Assembly: GCF_000316035.1 (NCBI RefSeq)
Contig: NZ_ANHX01000016.1
Location: 56,147-120,146, forward strand
Source of the DNA: Paenibacillus sp. PAMC 26794
Lineage (GTDB): Bacteria > Bacillota > Bacilli > Paenibacillales > Paenibacillaceae
Length of the DNA: 64,000 bases
Direction: 5' to 3'
A program made the translations under genes and the position numbers. The notes beneath the pieces were generated by a model. It was not told the origin of the DNA and searched no databases. It worked only from the letters and a program-made list of their open reading frames with translations. Positions 27,341-35,331 of the stretch are shown here, piece by piece; within the stretch, counting starts at the first letter, position 1, and each line of letters begins with the position of its first letter.

Positions 27341-27946
27341 CTATATGTTCTTCACTACATCTCTGCTGTACTTTGTTTTGTCTTCTTCCGTTATCTTGCG
27401 AATGACCCTGCAAGGATTACCCGCAGCAATCACACCAGACGGTATACTCTTGGTCACTACGCTCCCTGCGCCGATGATCGTATTATCTCCAATCGTCACA
27501 CCGGCAAGAACTGTCACACCGCCACCGATCCACACATTATTGCCCACCGTGATGGGTCCAACGATCTCCAGACCTTCATTGCGCTGCTCAACATCATAAG
27601 GGTGGCCTGCAGTATAAAATCCGCAATTGGGAGCAACAAAAACGTTATCTCCAAAACTGATTTTGCCTCCATCCAGCATGACAATATTATGATTGCTATA
27701 GAAGTTTTCACCAATTTCAATATTATAGCCGTAATCACATACAAATGGCTGTTCAATCAGGAAACGATCGGTCGTTTTCCCGAGCAGTTTCTTAATTAAC
27801 GCTTCTCTTTCATTAATCTTGGCTGGATGGAGCTGGTTATAATCGTAACAAAGTCCTTTGGCATACAAACGCTCTTCAATTAACTCTTGATCATAATTGG
27901 CATTATATAAGAGCCCTAATTGGGATTTCTCTTTTTCAGTCATCAT
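27341..27946 (-). CDS. Sugar O-acetyltransferase (maltose/galactoside acetyltransferase family)
   Basis: A 201-residue member of the LacA/NodL/Maa group, which transfers acetyl from acetyl-CoA to sugars. The N-terminal Mac domain (ELIEERLYAKGLCYDYNQL) is followed by left-handed beta-helix hexapeptide repeats (IEIGENFYSNHNIVMLDGG, VWIGGGVTVLAGVTIGDNTIIGAGSVV) and the typical FYTAGHPYD with the catalytic His. Length is usual for the family. Two adjacent ATG codons make the start uncertain by one residue. Single gene with its own terminator. Confidence 0.92.
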   Translation of the reverse strand: MMTEKEKSQLGLLYNANYDQELIEERLYAKGLCYDYNQLHPAKINEREALIKKLLGKTTDRFLIEQPFVCDYGYNIEIGENFYSNHNIVMLDGGKISFGDNVFVAPNCGFYTAGHPYDVEQRNEGLEIVGPITVGNNVWIGGGVTVLAGVTIGDNTIIGAGSVVTKSIPSGVIAAGNPCRVIRKITEEDKTKYSRDVVKNI

Positions 27947-28107
27947 TTCCTAGCACTTCCCATCTGCTGTCTATAAATAAGTTAAAGCTCTATCTCTCTA
28001 AAAAAACTTTTTAAAACTCTTTTAATTATATAGATCACGATGAATAAAGCAAGTCTTACTCGATATGAAAATGGTTCATTCTACTAACGCGTACTCTAGC
28101 GAAATAG

Positions 28108-28151
28108 CAAAAAAACCTCTACACCCCATTATCTATGGGAATGCAGAGGTT
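28108..28151 (-). terminator. Terminator after the MFS gene
   Basis: AACCTCT (28114-28120) pairs with AGAGGTT (28145-28151), with inner CCCATT/ATGGGA-type pairing. On the minus strand a run of T follows. Confidence 0.7.
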
Positions 28152-28173
28152 CAATATTTTGTACATATTTATT

Positions 28174-29337
28174 CTAAGCAACCGCCTGAACGGTTTTTTC
28201 CTTGATGCTAATCGCATAGATGGCAGAGATCAAACCAAGCAAAATCAGAACAGATCCAACCCATCCAGTGTTCAGAATCGATGAATGATCAATCACCATG
28301 CCACCGATATAGGTACCCAGTGCAATACCTGCATGGGCAATACCTGAATTGGTGCTGATTAGCGTTTCAGCTGTTTCCGGCGAAGTTTTGATAATGAGAC
28401 TATTCTGTACAGGCGTAACGGTCCAGCTCAGTGCACTCCAGATGCTTAATAATATCAAGAAGGCAATCAAAGGCAATTGAACACTGAACGGAATGACAGC
28501 CATACTCACGATAAAGGGAATCAGCACAATGACAATGGCTTTAGCGGGATGCAGACGATCGGATAACATGCCCCCGATGCCTCCCCCTGCAACAGCGGCG
28601 ATCCCAAACATCATATAGATAAAGGTAACCATCGTTGAGCTTGCTCCCAGCGTCTCTTGCAGAAATGGTGTGAAATACGCATATAACGTCAAGTGACCCG
28701 CCAGAACAAGCAACGTCGTAGCATGGATTGCCAACATTTTCGGATTCCACAGAGCCGTAAGCTGTTTTTTCAGGGATACAGCAGGAATAGGCTGCACACG
28801 ATCCATCGCGATCCAGATCGCTACCATAACCACTGCAGTCAGAACAGCGATCAACATGAACACCTCACGCCAGCCTGCCAAGTTGCCTACAAAGATTCCA
28901 AGAGGTACACCCAGGATAAGTGATGCACTACCTCCCATCGTAATGATCCCCACGGCGCGTCCTTTATACTGTGGTTCCACAATGCGAGCTGCAAGGGTCA
29001 GGGAGAGCACAAAAATAAGTGAACCTGTTGCGGCTCCGAGTGCTCTACCCGCCATTAGCATATAAAAGCTGGTACTGAACGCAGAGATCAGATTACTGAT
29101 TAGAAATACAAATAGCGTACACATATATACTTTTTTACGCTCGAATCTGGCCGTCATATTTAATAAAATCGGTGCAGACAACGCATAGACAAGTGAGAAA
29201 ATAGAGATTAAATACCCGGCCTTCGCCAGGGAAAGATGAAGATCCGTAGCAATCAGGTCCAGAATGCCGCCCAAGATCAGTTCAACGGTTCCGACCACAA
29301 ATGCTGCGATAGCAAGCACATATACTTTCTTATTCAT
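28174..29337 (-). CDS. MFS transporter (AraJ/YdhP-like)
   Basis: A 387-residue major facilitator with about 12 membrane segments, resembling the arabinose-efflux permease (AraJ) group of DHA1 transporters. The start is ATG 29337, set by GAGGAGG. The first helix reads YVLAIAAFVVGTVELILGGIL, and the loop 2-3 motif is degenerate (NMTARFERKKVY). A GRALGAATGS stretch and SASLILGVPLG are visible. It lies downstream of the TrmB-type regulator on the same strand, but a terminator separates them. Substrate unknown; efflux is likelier than uptake. Confidence 0.88.
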   Translation of the reverse strand: MNKKVYVLAIAAFVVGTVELILGGILDLIATDLHLSLAKAGYLISIFSLVYALSAPILLNMTARFERKKVYMCTLFVFLISNLISAFSTSFYMLMAGRALGAATGSLIFVLSLTLAARIVEPQYKGRAVGIITMGGSASLILGVPLGIFVGNLAGWREVFMLIAVLTAVVMVAIWIAMDRVQPIPAVSLKKQLTALWNPKMLAIHATTLLVLAGHLTLYAYFTPFLQETLGASSTMVTFIYMMFGIAAVAGGGIGGMLSDRLHPAKAIVIVLIPFIVSMAVIPFSVQLPLIAFLILLSIWSALSWTVTPVQNSLIIKTSPETAETLISTNSGIAHAGIALGTYIGGMVIDHSSILNTGWVGSVLILLGLISAIYAISIKEKTVQAVA

Positions 29338-29434
29338 TTTTGAATCCTCCTCAAAAGTTACAACTACGATAGTAACCCATAAGAATGGAAGTTTCAATAG
29401 TTATTTTCATGATTTTTTTCAAACAAAGATATAA

Positions 29435-29463
29435 CAAAAAAACTATTCTCCGAGAGAATAGTT
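29435..29463 (-). terminator. Terminator after the TrmB-type gene
   Basis: AACTATTCTC pairs with GAGAATAGTT around a 3-base loop; on the minus strand it is followed by a T run. It abuts the stop codon. Confidence 0.85.
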
Positions 29464-30216
29464 TTAATAGATCAATCTGGTGAGCAGTTTCTCGATTTCA
29501 GCATCCTGTAACAGTTGGTCACCGTATTTTTTGGTTATTTGAGTAAGGGCAACATCATGGTAGAAATAATCAGTCATCGCTTTGACAATCGGTTTGGACA
29601 TCGTCTTGATCGCTCGCCATGAATCGTGCTCCACACCGGCAAACAGCAGATATGCATGATCCACAATAAGCAGCTGTGAAGGTTCCGGTGCATCAAGCAA
29701 TGGAATCAACGAGTATATCCGGTTTAAGGATGTCTCCATTCCCCCAACGGCAAGCACTTCAACGTACACGCCCTGCTTTTCCTTCTGCTCCAGCAGTTCA
29801 CGATATTTCTCCATTCGCTCATTCCAGGCCAGAAAAAGAATCGATGAATCTGCTTCCTCGATAAGCTGTTCGATATTCGATGCGATGGACGACTCATCTT
29901 TTAACGTCCAGATATGTTCATCGGTGAATGTACGTTTGATTTTGTAACTCTTCAATTCCTCAATATCTTTCTCAAAATCAGCCTTGATCTTGTGAATAAT
30001 AGACTGAAGATCCACAGCCATATATAGTTTTTTCTTGCCATCCATCGTTGTCAGCACTGTTCCTTTGTCGATCAGCCGATTAAGTACTTCATAGATTTTG
30101 GCTTTGGGGACGTTGGAGTAATTTACAATCGATGTGGCATCAAGCGGTTCATCCTGCGCGAATACAGCCTCATATACCTGACTTTCATATTGTGTAAACC
30201 CGAATTTCTGCAACAT
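29464..30216 (-). CDS. TrmB-family transcriptional regulator
   Basis: A 250-residue TrmB-type regulator. The N-terminal winged helix (about 1-75) reads FGFTQYESQVYEAVFAQDEPLDATSIV then VPKAKIYEVLNRLIDKGTV, the TrmB DNA-binding signature. The C-terminal part resembles the phospholipase D-like sensor domain of the family (SSILFLAWNERMEKYRELL). AAGGGA precedes ATG 30216. It lies between the catalase and MFS genes on the same strand. TrmB proteins usually sense sugars; target and ligand here are unknown. Confidence 0.88.
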   Translation of the reverse strand: MLQKFGFTQYESQVYEAVFAQDEPLDATSIVNYSNVPKAKIYEVLNRLIDKGTVLTTMDGKKKLYMAVDLQSIIHKIKADFEKDIEELKSYKIKRTFTDEHIWTLKDESSIASNIEQLIEEADSSILFLAWNERMEKYRELLEQKEKQGVYVEVLAVGGMETSLNRIYSLIPLLDAPEPSQLLIVDHAYLLFAGVEHDSWRAIKTMSKPIVKAMTDYFYHDVALTQITKKYGDQLLQDAEIEKLLTRLIY

Positions 30217-30303
30217 GGTTTGGATTGACGCGTCCCTTCTTGGTTGGTTCTTTCTATACAGTTTAGACGCATGAACTTCCCATGTCCAGTTGATCCCATC
30301 TGG

Positions 30304-32340
30304 CTATGTCCGATCCCAAAAGCGCTGCTGGGTCATTGCTTGAATGAATTGCTCTGCAAACGCCGCAGGCTGCTGCTCCACAATGACGCCAGGTTTGCCT
30401 ATAATGCCGACAGGCTGGATCACTGCTGCTCCCGTCGGTGTAGCACCGATCGGTTTGAAATGATTGTACGTTTCTATGGCATAGGATCGGGCGTATTTTT
30501 GAAAATAATCATTTTGCTTCTGTCCTCCAACAACGAACAGGCCATCATATACCAAGGGCGAGCCGGTTAGAAAGCTATCGTCCACCTCAAGCTCCACATT
30601 GCCCGTTCCACGCACGGCACCCTGTCTTTCATGAACAATGACCGGTTGAAGTCCTGCTCCCTTAAGCTCTTCCAAAATGTATTGTGTGCTGGGACCATCG
30701 AATCCTTCCCCAACAATCACTCCGACACGCAATGTCTTGGGAGAAAACACCGTATTCGCCATGCTGAGCGCAGGAGATGACTTCGTCACTGGAGATTCAG
30801 GGACGTTAGGTACATTGACTCCGAGTTCAACGGCAAGAATGGTCGCCAGCTCTGTGCTGATATGACCCAGCATATTCACAACCTGCTGACGGATGGAGAC
30901 ATCCTTTACCTTCCCAAGTTCAAACGTGAATGCCTGAATGATATGGCTTCTCTCCAAGCCTGTCATGCTGTTCCAGAATAAACGTGCCTGTGAGAAATGA
31001 TCCAGAAAGCTGGGTGCGGTTTTTCGCTCCTTAAGACCTTGTACCGCAGAAGGGTATGTCACGAACCCCCCTTTTGTACCTGGCACAGTATAAGGTGAGT
31101 TATTAGCAAGCGAATTTTCATGATAGGCGACTCTCCCCTGATCAATGATATAGCGGGAAGCGCCATCTCTCTGGTTGTTATGTACAGGGCATACCGGACG
31201 ATTAATCGGCAGTTCCTGATAATTCGTGCCCACCCTAGCCAATTGCGTATCCGTGTACGAAAATAGGCGCCCTTGAAGCAATGGATCATTGCTAAAGTCA
31301 ATGCCACGTACGATGTTCCCTGGATGGAAAGCAACCTGTTCTGTTTCCGCAAATACATTTTCGACATTGCGGTTAATCGTCATTTTACCGATGATTCGGA
31401 CCGGAATGTCTTCTTCAGGCCATAATTTCGTTGCGTCCAAAATATCAAAATCATACTTGAATTCATCCGCTTCCTCCAAAACCTGTATTCCGAGTTCGTA
31501 CTCCGCAAAGTTGCCTGCATGGATGTTCTCCCACAGATCCCTGCGATGAAAGTCCGGATCTGCACCTCCCAGCTTTTGCGCTTCATCCCACACAAAAGAA
31601 TGCATGCCAAGTACGGGCCTCCAATGAAATTTCACGAACCTGGATTTGCCTTCTTTGTTCACGAGGCGGAAGGTATGTACTCCAAATCCCTGCATCATTC
31701 GAAAACTCCGCGGTATCGTGCGATCCGACATAATCCACATGACCATAGCAGCCGACTCCTGGTTATTCGCAATGAAATCCCAGAAGGTGTCGTGTGCAGT
31801 AGAGCCCTGTGGAATTTCATTGTTAGGTTCCGGCTTTACTGCATGAATCAGATCCGGGAACTTAACTCCGTCTTGAATGAAAAAAACAGGTATATTGTTG
31901 CCTACCAAATCAAAATTGCCTTCCTCAGTATAAAACTTCACGGCGAACCCGCGTACATCCCGATTCGTCTCGTTAACCCCTTTTGAACCGGCAACTTCGG
32001 AAAAACGAACAAACAGCGGTGTTTTCACACCTGGATTTTGAAGAAAATGAGCCATTGTTAACTCTTCCAGTGATTCATATAACTCAAATTCACCGTAAGC
32101 TCCATATCCCCGGGCATGCACGACTCTCTCCGGGATGCGTTCCCGGTCAAAGTGAGACAGTTTCTCACGCATCAGAAAATCTTCAAGCAGCGTGGGTCCG
32201 CGATCCCCCGCTTTTAGCGAGTTGCTGTCATCCGATATTTTAACCCCTTCGTTGGAAGACATCTCTTTGCCGTTATTATCCCGAAGAAACGCATTTCGCT
32301 GCTCAATCTTTTTGTTCTCGTCCACAGGTTCCTTGCTCAT
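30304..32340 (-). CDS. Large-subunit monofunctional catalase (clade 2, KatE/HPII-like)
   Basis: A 678-residue heme catalase that dismutates hydrogen peroxide. The start is ATG 32340 after GGAGGTGA; the open frame runs to 32463 without a ribosome site. The active-site region ERIPERVVHARGYGAYGEFE holds the catalytic His, followed by GSKGVNETNRDVRGFAVKFYTEEGNFDLVGNN and the proximal-Tyr motif (RLFSYTDTQLARVGTNYQELPINRP). Residues from about 530 form the extra class I amidotransferase/DJ-1-like domain (LRVGVIVGEGFDG, LFVVGGQKQND) found only in large-subunit catalases. Cytoplasmic, oxidative-stress or sporulation defence. Confidence 0.95.
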   Translation of the reverse strand: MSKEPVDENKKIEQRNAFLRDNNGKEMSSNEGVKISDDSNSLKAGDRGPTLLEDFLMREKLSHFDRERIPERVVHARGYGAYGEFELYESLEELTMAHFLQNPGVKTPLFVRFSEVAGSKGVNETNRDVRGFAVKFYTEEGNFDLVGNNIPVFFIQDGVKFPDLIHAVKPEPNNEIPQGSTAHDTFWDFIANNQESAAMVMWIMSDRTIPRSFRMMQGFGVHTFRLVNKEGKSRFVKFHWRPVLGMHSFVWDEAQKLGGADPDFHRRDLWENIHAGNFAEYELGIQVLEEADEFKYDFDILDATKLWPEEDIPVRIIGKMTINRNVENVFAETEQVAFHPGNIVRGIDFSNDPLLQGRLFSYTDTQLARVGTNYQELPINRPVCPVHNNQRDGASRYIIDQGRVAYHENSLANNSPYTVPGTKGGFVTYPSAVQGLKERKTAPSFLDHFSQARLFWNSMTGLERSHIIQAFTFELGKVKDVSIRQQVVNMLGHISTELATILAVELGVNVPNVPESPVTKSSPALSMANTVFSPKTLRVGVIVGEGFDGPSTQYILEELKGAGLQPVIVHERQGAVRGTGNVELEVDDSFLTGSPLVYDGLFVVGGQKQNDYFQKYARSYAIETYNHFKPIGATPTGAAVIQPVGIIGKPGVIVEQQPAAFAEQFIQAMTQQRFWDRT

Positions 32341-32554
32341 CCCAATCACCTCCAGGATTATATGTATGGGATTAAAGGTGCATTTATGAGTACCTGTTAT
32401 ACCCATGCTTTGACGTGAATTCCATAGGCTTTCGATATGGATTGGGCAGGTGATTAATCCCATTTATTTATTGATCATGAGGTCTTTTGTCTAGCACCTT
32501 CTACATCACCTTGTCATTTACTATAAAGAATCTAATAGAAAAGAGATGATAAGT

Positions 32555-32815
32555 ATGGCTCGTTTAAATGCTGTTCCGCAACCGGATCTGGTATTAATCT
32601 ATTGGTCAAGAAATCCCCTCGTCCCTGGTTCTGCGCGCAGAATCCAGTGTGTGCGTGTGATTGGCAACACAGCTCCGTGTACATTCACGTTGGTTCCTGG
32701 TGCATTATTGATTAATGCATTGAACTGTTTGCTGGACAATGATATTGGATTCAAAGTGGTATACCGCCATAAAACGTCAGCAATCAGTGGAGTTCTGTTA
32801 TTAAAACGCAGATAA
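32555..32815 (+). CDS. Small orphan protein, unknown
   Basis: An 86-residue open frame with ATG 32555 (another in-frame ATG at 32546). Only a weak AAGAGA ribosome motif lies upstream. The sequence is mildly basic with two Cys and mixed hydrophobic strands (LVLIYWSRNP, IQCVRVIGNTAPCTF, IGFKVVYRH, SGVLLLKRR), suggesting a small beta-rich domain. A good terminator begins 11 bases after the stop codon, which supports a real transcript. No family was recognised. Confidence 0.5.
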   Translation: MARLNAVPQPDLVLIYWSRNPLVPGSARRIQCVRVIGNTAPCTFTLVPGALLINALNCLLDNDIGFKVVYRHKTSAISGVLLLKRR

Positions 32816-32825
32816 TCAGACCCCA

Positions 32826-32870
32826 AAAAATGGTGCCTCTCCTTATAGGAGTGCACCATTTTTCATTTTT
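32826..32870 (+). terminator. Terminator after the small orphan gene
   Basis: AAAAATGGTGC pairs with GCACCATTTTT, with inner CTCCT/AGGAG pairing around a TAT loop, then a T-rich tail. Strong on the plus strand. Confidence 0.88.
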
Positions 32871-33148
32871 TTTGAATTAAACAGTTTAGTCTTTATTTAT
32901 ACAATTTAGCGATTTGTTGCCCACCTTAAATCGTTCAACAGGAGATCCCAGAAAAAAACGAATTAGTTGCAATTCTATTCTTAAGCCATTAGAATGAACT
33001 CTTTTGGAGATATGCATAGACATAGACTTTTGGACCAAGGTTTGCTAACTACGATATGAAACCTTACAATCCTGTATACGTAATGTAATATTTACCTATT
33101 AAGATATAGAGGAAACCATTATTTATTTTGATTACAATGAGGGATATT
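32871..33148. other. Upstream region of ktrAB, no recognised leader element
   Basis: AT-rich. It must hold the ktrAB promoter, but no clear -35/-10 pair stands out. The conserved GGGGAACC-type blocks of the c-di-AMP (ydaO/yuaA) riboswitch, found before ktrAB in Bacillus subtilis, were looked for and not seen. Confidence 0.5.
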
Positions 33149-33814
33149 ATGAAAAAACAGTTTATGGTACTTGGTCTTGGACGATTCGGTTCAAGCTTGA
33201 CACACACACTCATTAAAAATGGACATGAAGTGCTCGCTGTAGACAAGAGTGAAGCTCTTGTTCAGGAGATTTCAACGGTGGCAACTCATGCGGTACAAGC
33301 AGATTGCACTGACAAATCGGTCCTTCTCGAGCTTGGAGCAAGTAACTTCTCTCATGCCATTGTCGCAATCGGCGAAGATCTGCAAGCAAGTATACTGACC
33401 ACTCTGTTATTGAAAGAACTTAATGTTCCCAAGGTAACAGCTAAGGCTAAAAATGATAACCACGGCAGTGTGCTTAGCAAAATTGGTGCTGATCAAATTG
33501 TTTACCCAGAACGTGATATGGCTACGAGGCTGGGGAATCAGCTTAGCTCAGATAACATTATTGATTCCATTGAATTATCTTCGGATTATAATTTGGTGGA
33601 GATCAAAGCTCCCGTAAGTATGAATCAGAAGACACTTCTGGAACTCAACATTCGGGCTGAATATGGATGTACCGTTATCGCCATCAAAACGGGGAATAAC
33701 TTAAATATCTCACCCATGGCAGAAGACATAGTCCGTGCGGGAGATATGCTCCTGTTAATAGGCAGTAACGATGACATTCGGAATCTGGAGAGTTATTATG
33801 AGCCAAAGAAATAA
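33149..33814 (+). CDS. ktrA: KtrA-type potassium uptake regulatory subunit
   Basis: A 221-residue cytoplasmic RCK protein that gates the KtrB potassium channel. The Rossmann motif is GLGRFGSSL near the N-terminus (residues about 9-17), followed by an acidic residue in VDKSEALV that binds the ribose of the nucleotide. RCK_N covers about 1-125 and RCK_C (c-di-AMP-binding domain in the family) about 135-220. The start is ATG 33149 after GAGGG; an upstream in-frame TTG at 33128 is less likely. The stop codon overlaps the ktrB start by 17 bases, which implies translational coupling. It could equally be named ktrC by similarity, but C genes usually stand alone. Confidence 0.9.
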   Translation: MKKQFMVLGLGRFGSSLTHTLIKNGHEVLAVDKSEALVQEISTVATHAVQADCTDKSVLLELGASNFSHAIVAIGEDLQASILTTLLLKELNVPKVTAKAKNDNHGSVLSKIGADQIVYPERDMATRLGNQLSSDNIIDSIELSSDYNLVEIKAPVSMNQKTLLELNIRAEYGCTVIAIKTGNNLNISPMAEDIVRAGDMLLLIGSNDDIRNLESYYEPKK

Positions 33815-35195
33815 ACGTGTAATGAAAACTTCGGCCCTAACGAACATTGAATCAATTGTGAACAAGTTAAAAAATAATATGAGCCCTCCTCAGCTTATCA
33901 TGATCATTTTCTTCGCTCTCATCTGGATCGGGGCCATATTGCTTGCACTGCCGCTATCTTCTAGTACCGGAACATCCATAGGTTTACTTGATGCCCTGTT
34001 CACAGCAACCTCTGCTATATGTGTAAACGGGCTGATTGTTCTGGATACAGGGACAGTCTTTTCTACATTTGGACAGATCATCATCATGATTTTGATTCAG
34101 GTTGGCGGGTTGGGGTTCATGACACTAGGGGTAATGGTAGCCATTATTCTGGGGAAACGGATTGGCTTGAAACAGAGGCTCCTTATTCAACAAGCCACCA
34201 ATACATCCTCTGCTCAAGGTCTGGTTAAGCTATCCATGTATATTGTGCTTATAGCCTTTGCTTTTGAAGCTCTGGCTACAGTGGTTCTTACACTGCGCTG
34301 GCAGAACGATTTGGGATGGGGACAAGCTATTTATTATGCCATGTTCCATTCCATCTCCGCCTTCAATAATGCGGGTTTCTCCCTTTGGACTGACAGCCTT
34401 ACTCCATTTATTGGCGATCCGGTCGTTAATCTCACGGTCATTACACTTTTTGTCATTGGCGGCTTGGGTTACATTGTGGTTGTGGATATATTCCGCAAGC
34501 GTTCATGGAGAAAGCTCTCCTTGCATTCAAAGATAGTATTAATCGGCAGTTTTTCTCTATACTTGTTCGGATTCATCACTATCTTCTTAATCGAGAGCTG
34601 GAATCCTTCTACGTTCGCTGATTTATCTTTCGGTGAACGCATATGGGCTTCTCTATTTCAGGGTACTGCCCCTCGAAGCTCCGGATTCAATACCATTGAC
34701 ATTGGTAGTATGTTGGCCACATCCCAATTTTTCATTATTATCCTGATGTTCATTGGGGCTTCTTCCGGCGGAACAGGCGGAGGAATTAAAATCAATACTT
34801 TTGTGGTGCTTGTTCTTGCGACCATTCAAACATTTCGGGGCGGTGGGCAAATCCATGCTTTTGAGCGTAAAATTGCAGAAGAAACAGTGATGCGCGCACT
34901 CGCTGTTGTCTTAAGCGCCCTTGCCTTTGTACTTGGAATCTCCATTTTGTTATCCATATCCGAAGGCATTCTTGAAAATCATTTTCTGGATGTTCTGTTT
35001 GAAGCCACTTCAGCATTTAGCACCACAGGACTCTCGATGGGTCTGACAAGTGAGTTGAGTGTTGGCGGAAAAATTATAGTCTCTATTACGATGTTTGCAG
35101 GACGATTGGGACCACTAACTCTGGCTTTTGCATTGGCGCAGAAGAAACGTACATCCAAAATCGGTTATGCAGAGGATCATGTCCTCATTGGTTAA
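33798..35195 (+). CDS. ktrB: KtrB-type potassium transporter
   Basis: A 465-residue Trk/Ktr/HKT-type membrane channel subunit. Four membrane-pore-membrane repeats are visible. Selectivity-filter glycines occur in TSAICVNGL, SISAFNNAGFS, GTAPRSSGFNT and TSAFSTTGLS, and the gating loop GASSGGTGGGIKINT lies in the middle. ATG 33798 has GGAG at good distance and overlaps ktrA by 17 bases. A basic N-terminal tail of about 35 residues precedes the first helix. Together with KtrA it imports K+ with Na+ dependence, as in the family. Confidence 0.93.
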   Translation: MSQRNKRVMKTSALTNIESIVNKLKNNMSPPQLIMIIFFALIWIGAILLALPLSSSTGTSIGLLDALFTATSAICVNGLIVLDTGTVFSTFGQIIIMILIQVGGLGFMTLGVMVAIILGKRIGLKQRLLIQQATNTSSAQGLVKLSMYIVLIAFAFEALATVVLTLRWQNDLGWGQAIYYAMFHSISAFNNAGFSLWTDSLTPFIGDPVVNLTVITLFVIGGLGYIVVVDIFRKRSWRKLSLHSKIVLIGSFSLYLFGFITIFLIESWNPSTFADLSFGERIWASLFQGTAPRSSGFNTIDIGSMLATSQFFIIILMFIGASSGGTGGGIKINTFVVLVLATIQTFRGGGQIHAFERKIAEETVMRALAVVLSALAFVLGISILLSISEGILENHFLDVLFEATSAFSTTGLSMGLTSELSVGGKIIVSITMFAGRLGPLTLAFALAQKKRTSKIGYAEDHVLIG

Positions 35196-35275
35196 CATAC
35201 GGACTAAGGACATGTGAATCCTGTTGCGGAACAGTGATTTCTTTTTATTTCCGAACCAAGTTCCCTAGCAAAACG

Positions 35276-35320
35276 CCCCTTTAAGCAAACGACAGACGTC
35301 TGCTTAAAGAGGCATTATTT
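35276..35320. terminator. Bidirectional terminator between ktrB and GH51
   Basis: CCCCTTTAAGCA (35276-35287) pairs with TGCTTAAAGAGG (35301-35312), one mismatch, followed by a T-rich stretch. It lies between convergent genes. Confidence 0.75.
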
Positions 35321-35331
35321 ATATATTTTTC

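Noticed and set aside
32871..33148. c-di-AMP (ydaO/yuaA) riboswitch before ktrAB
   Set aside because: Expected from the Bacillus operon, but the conserved G-rich blocks are not visible.
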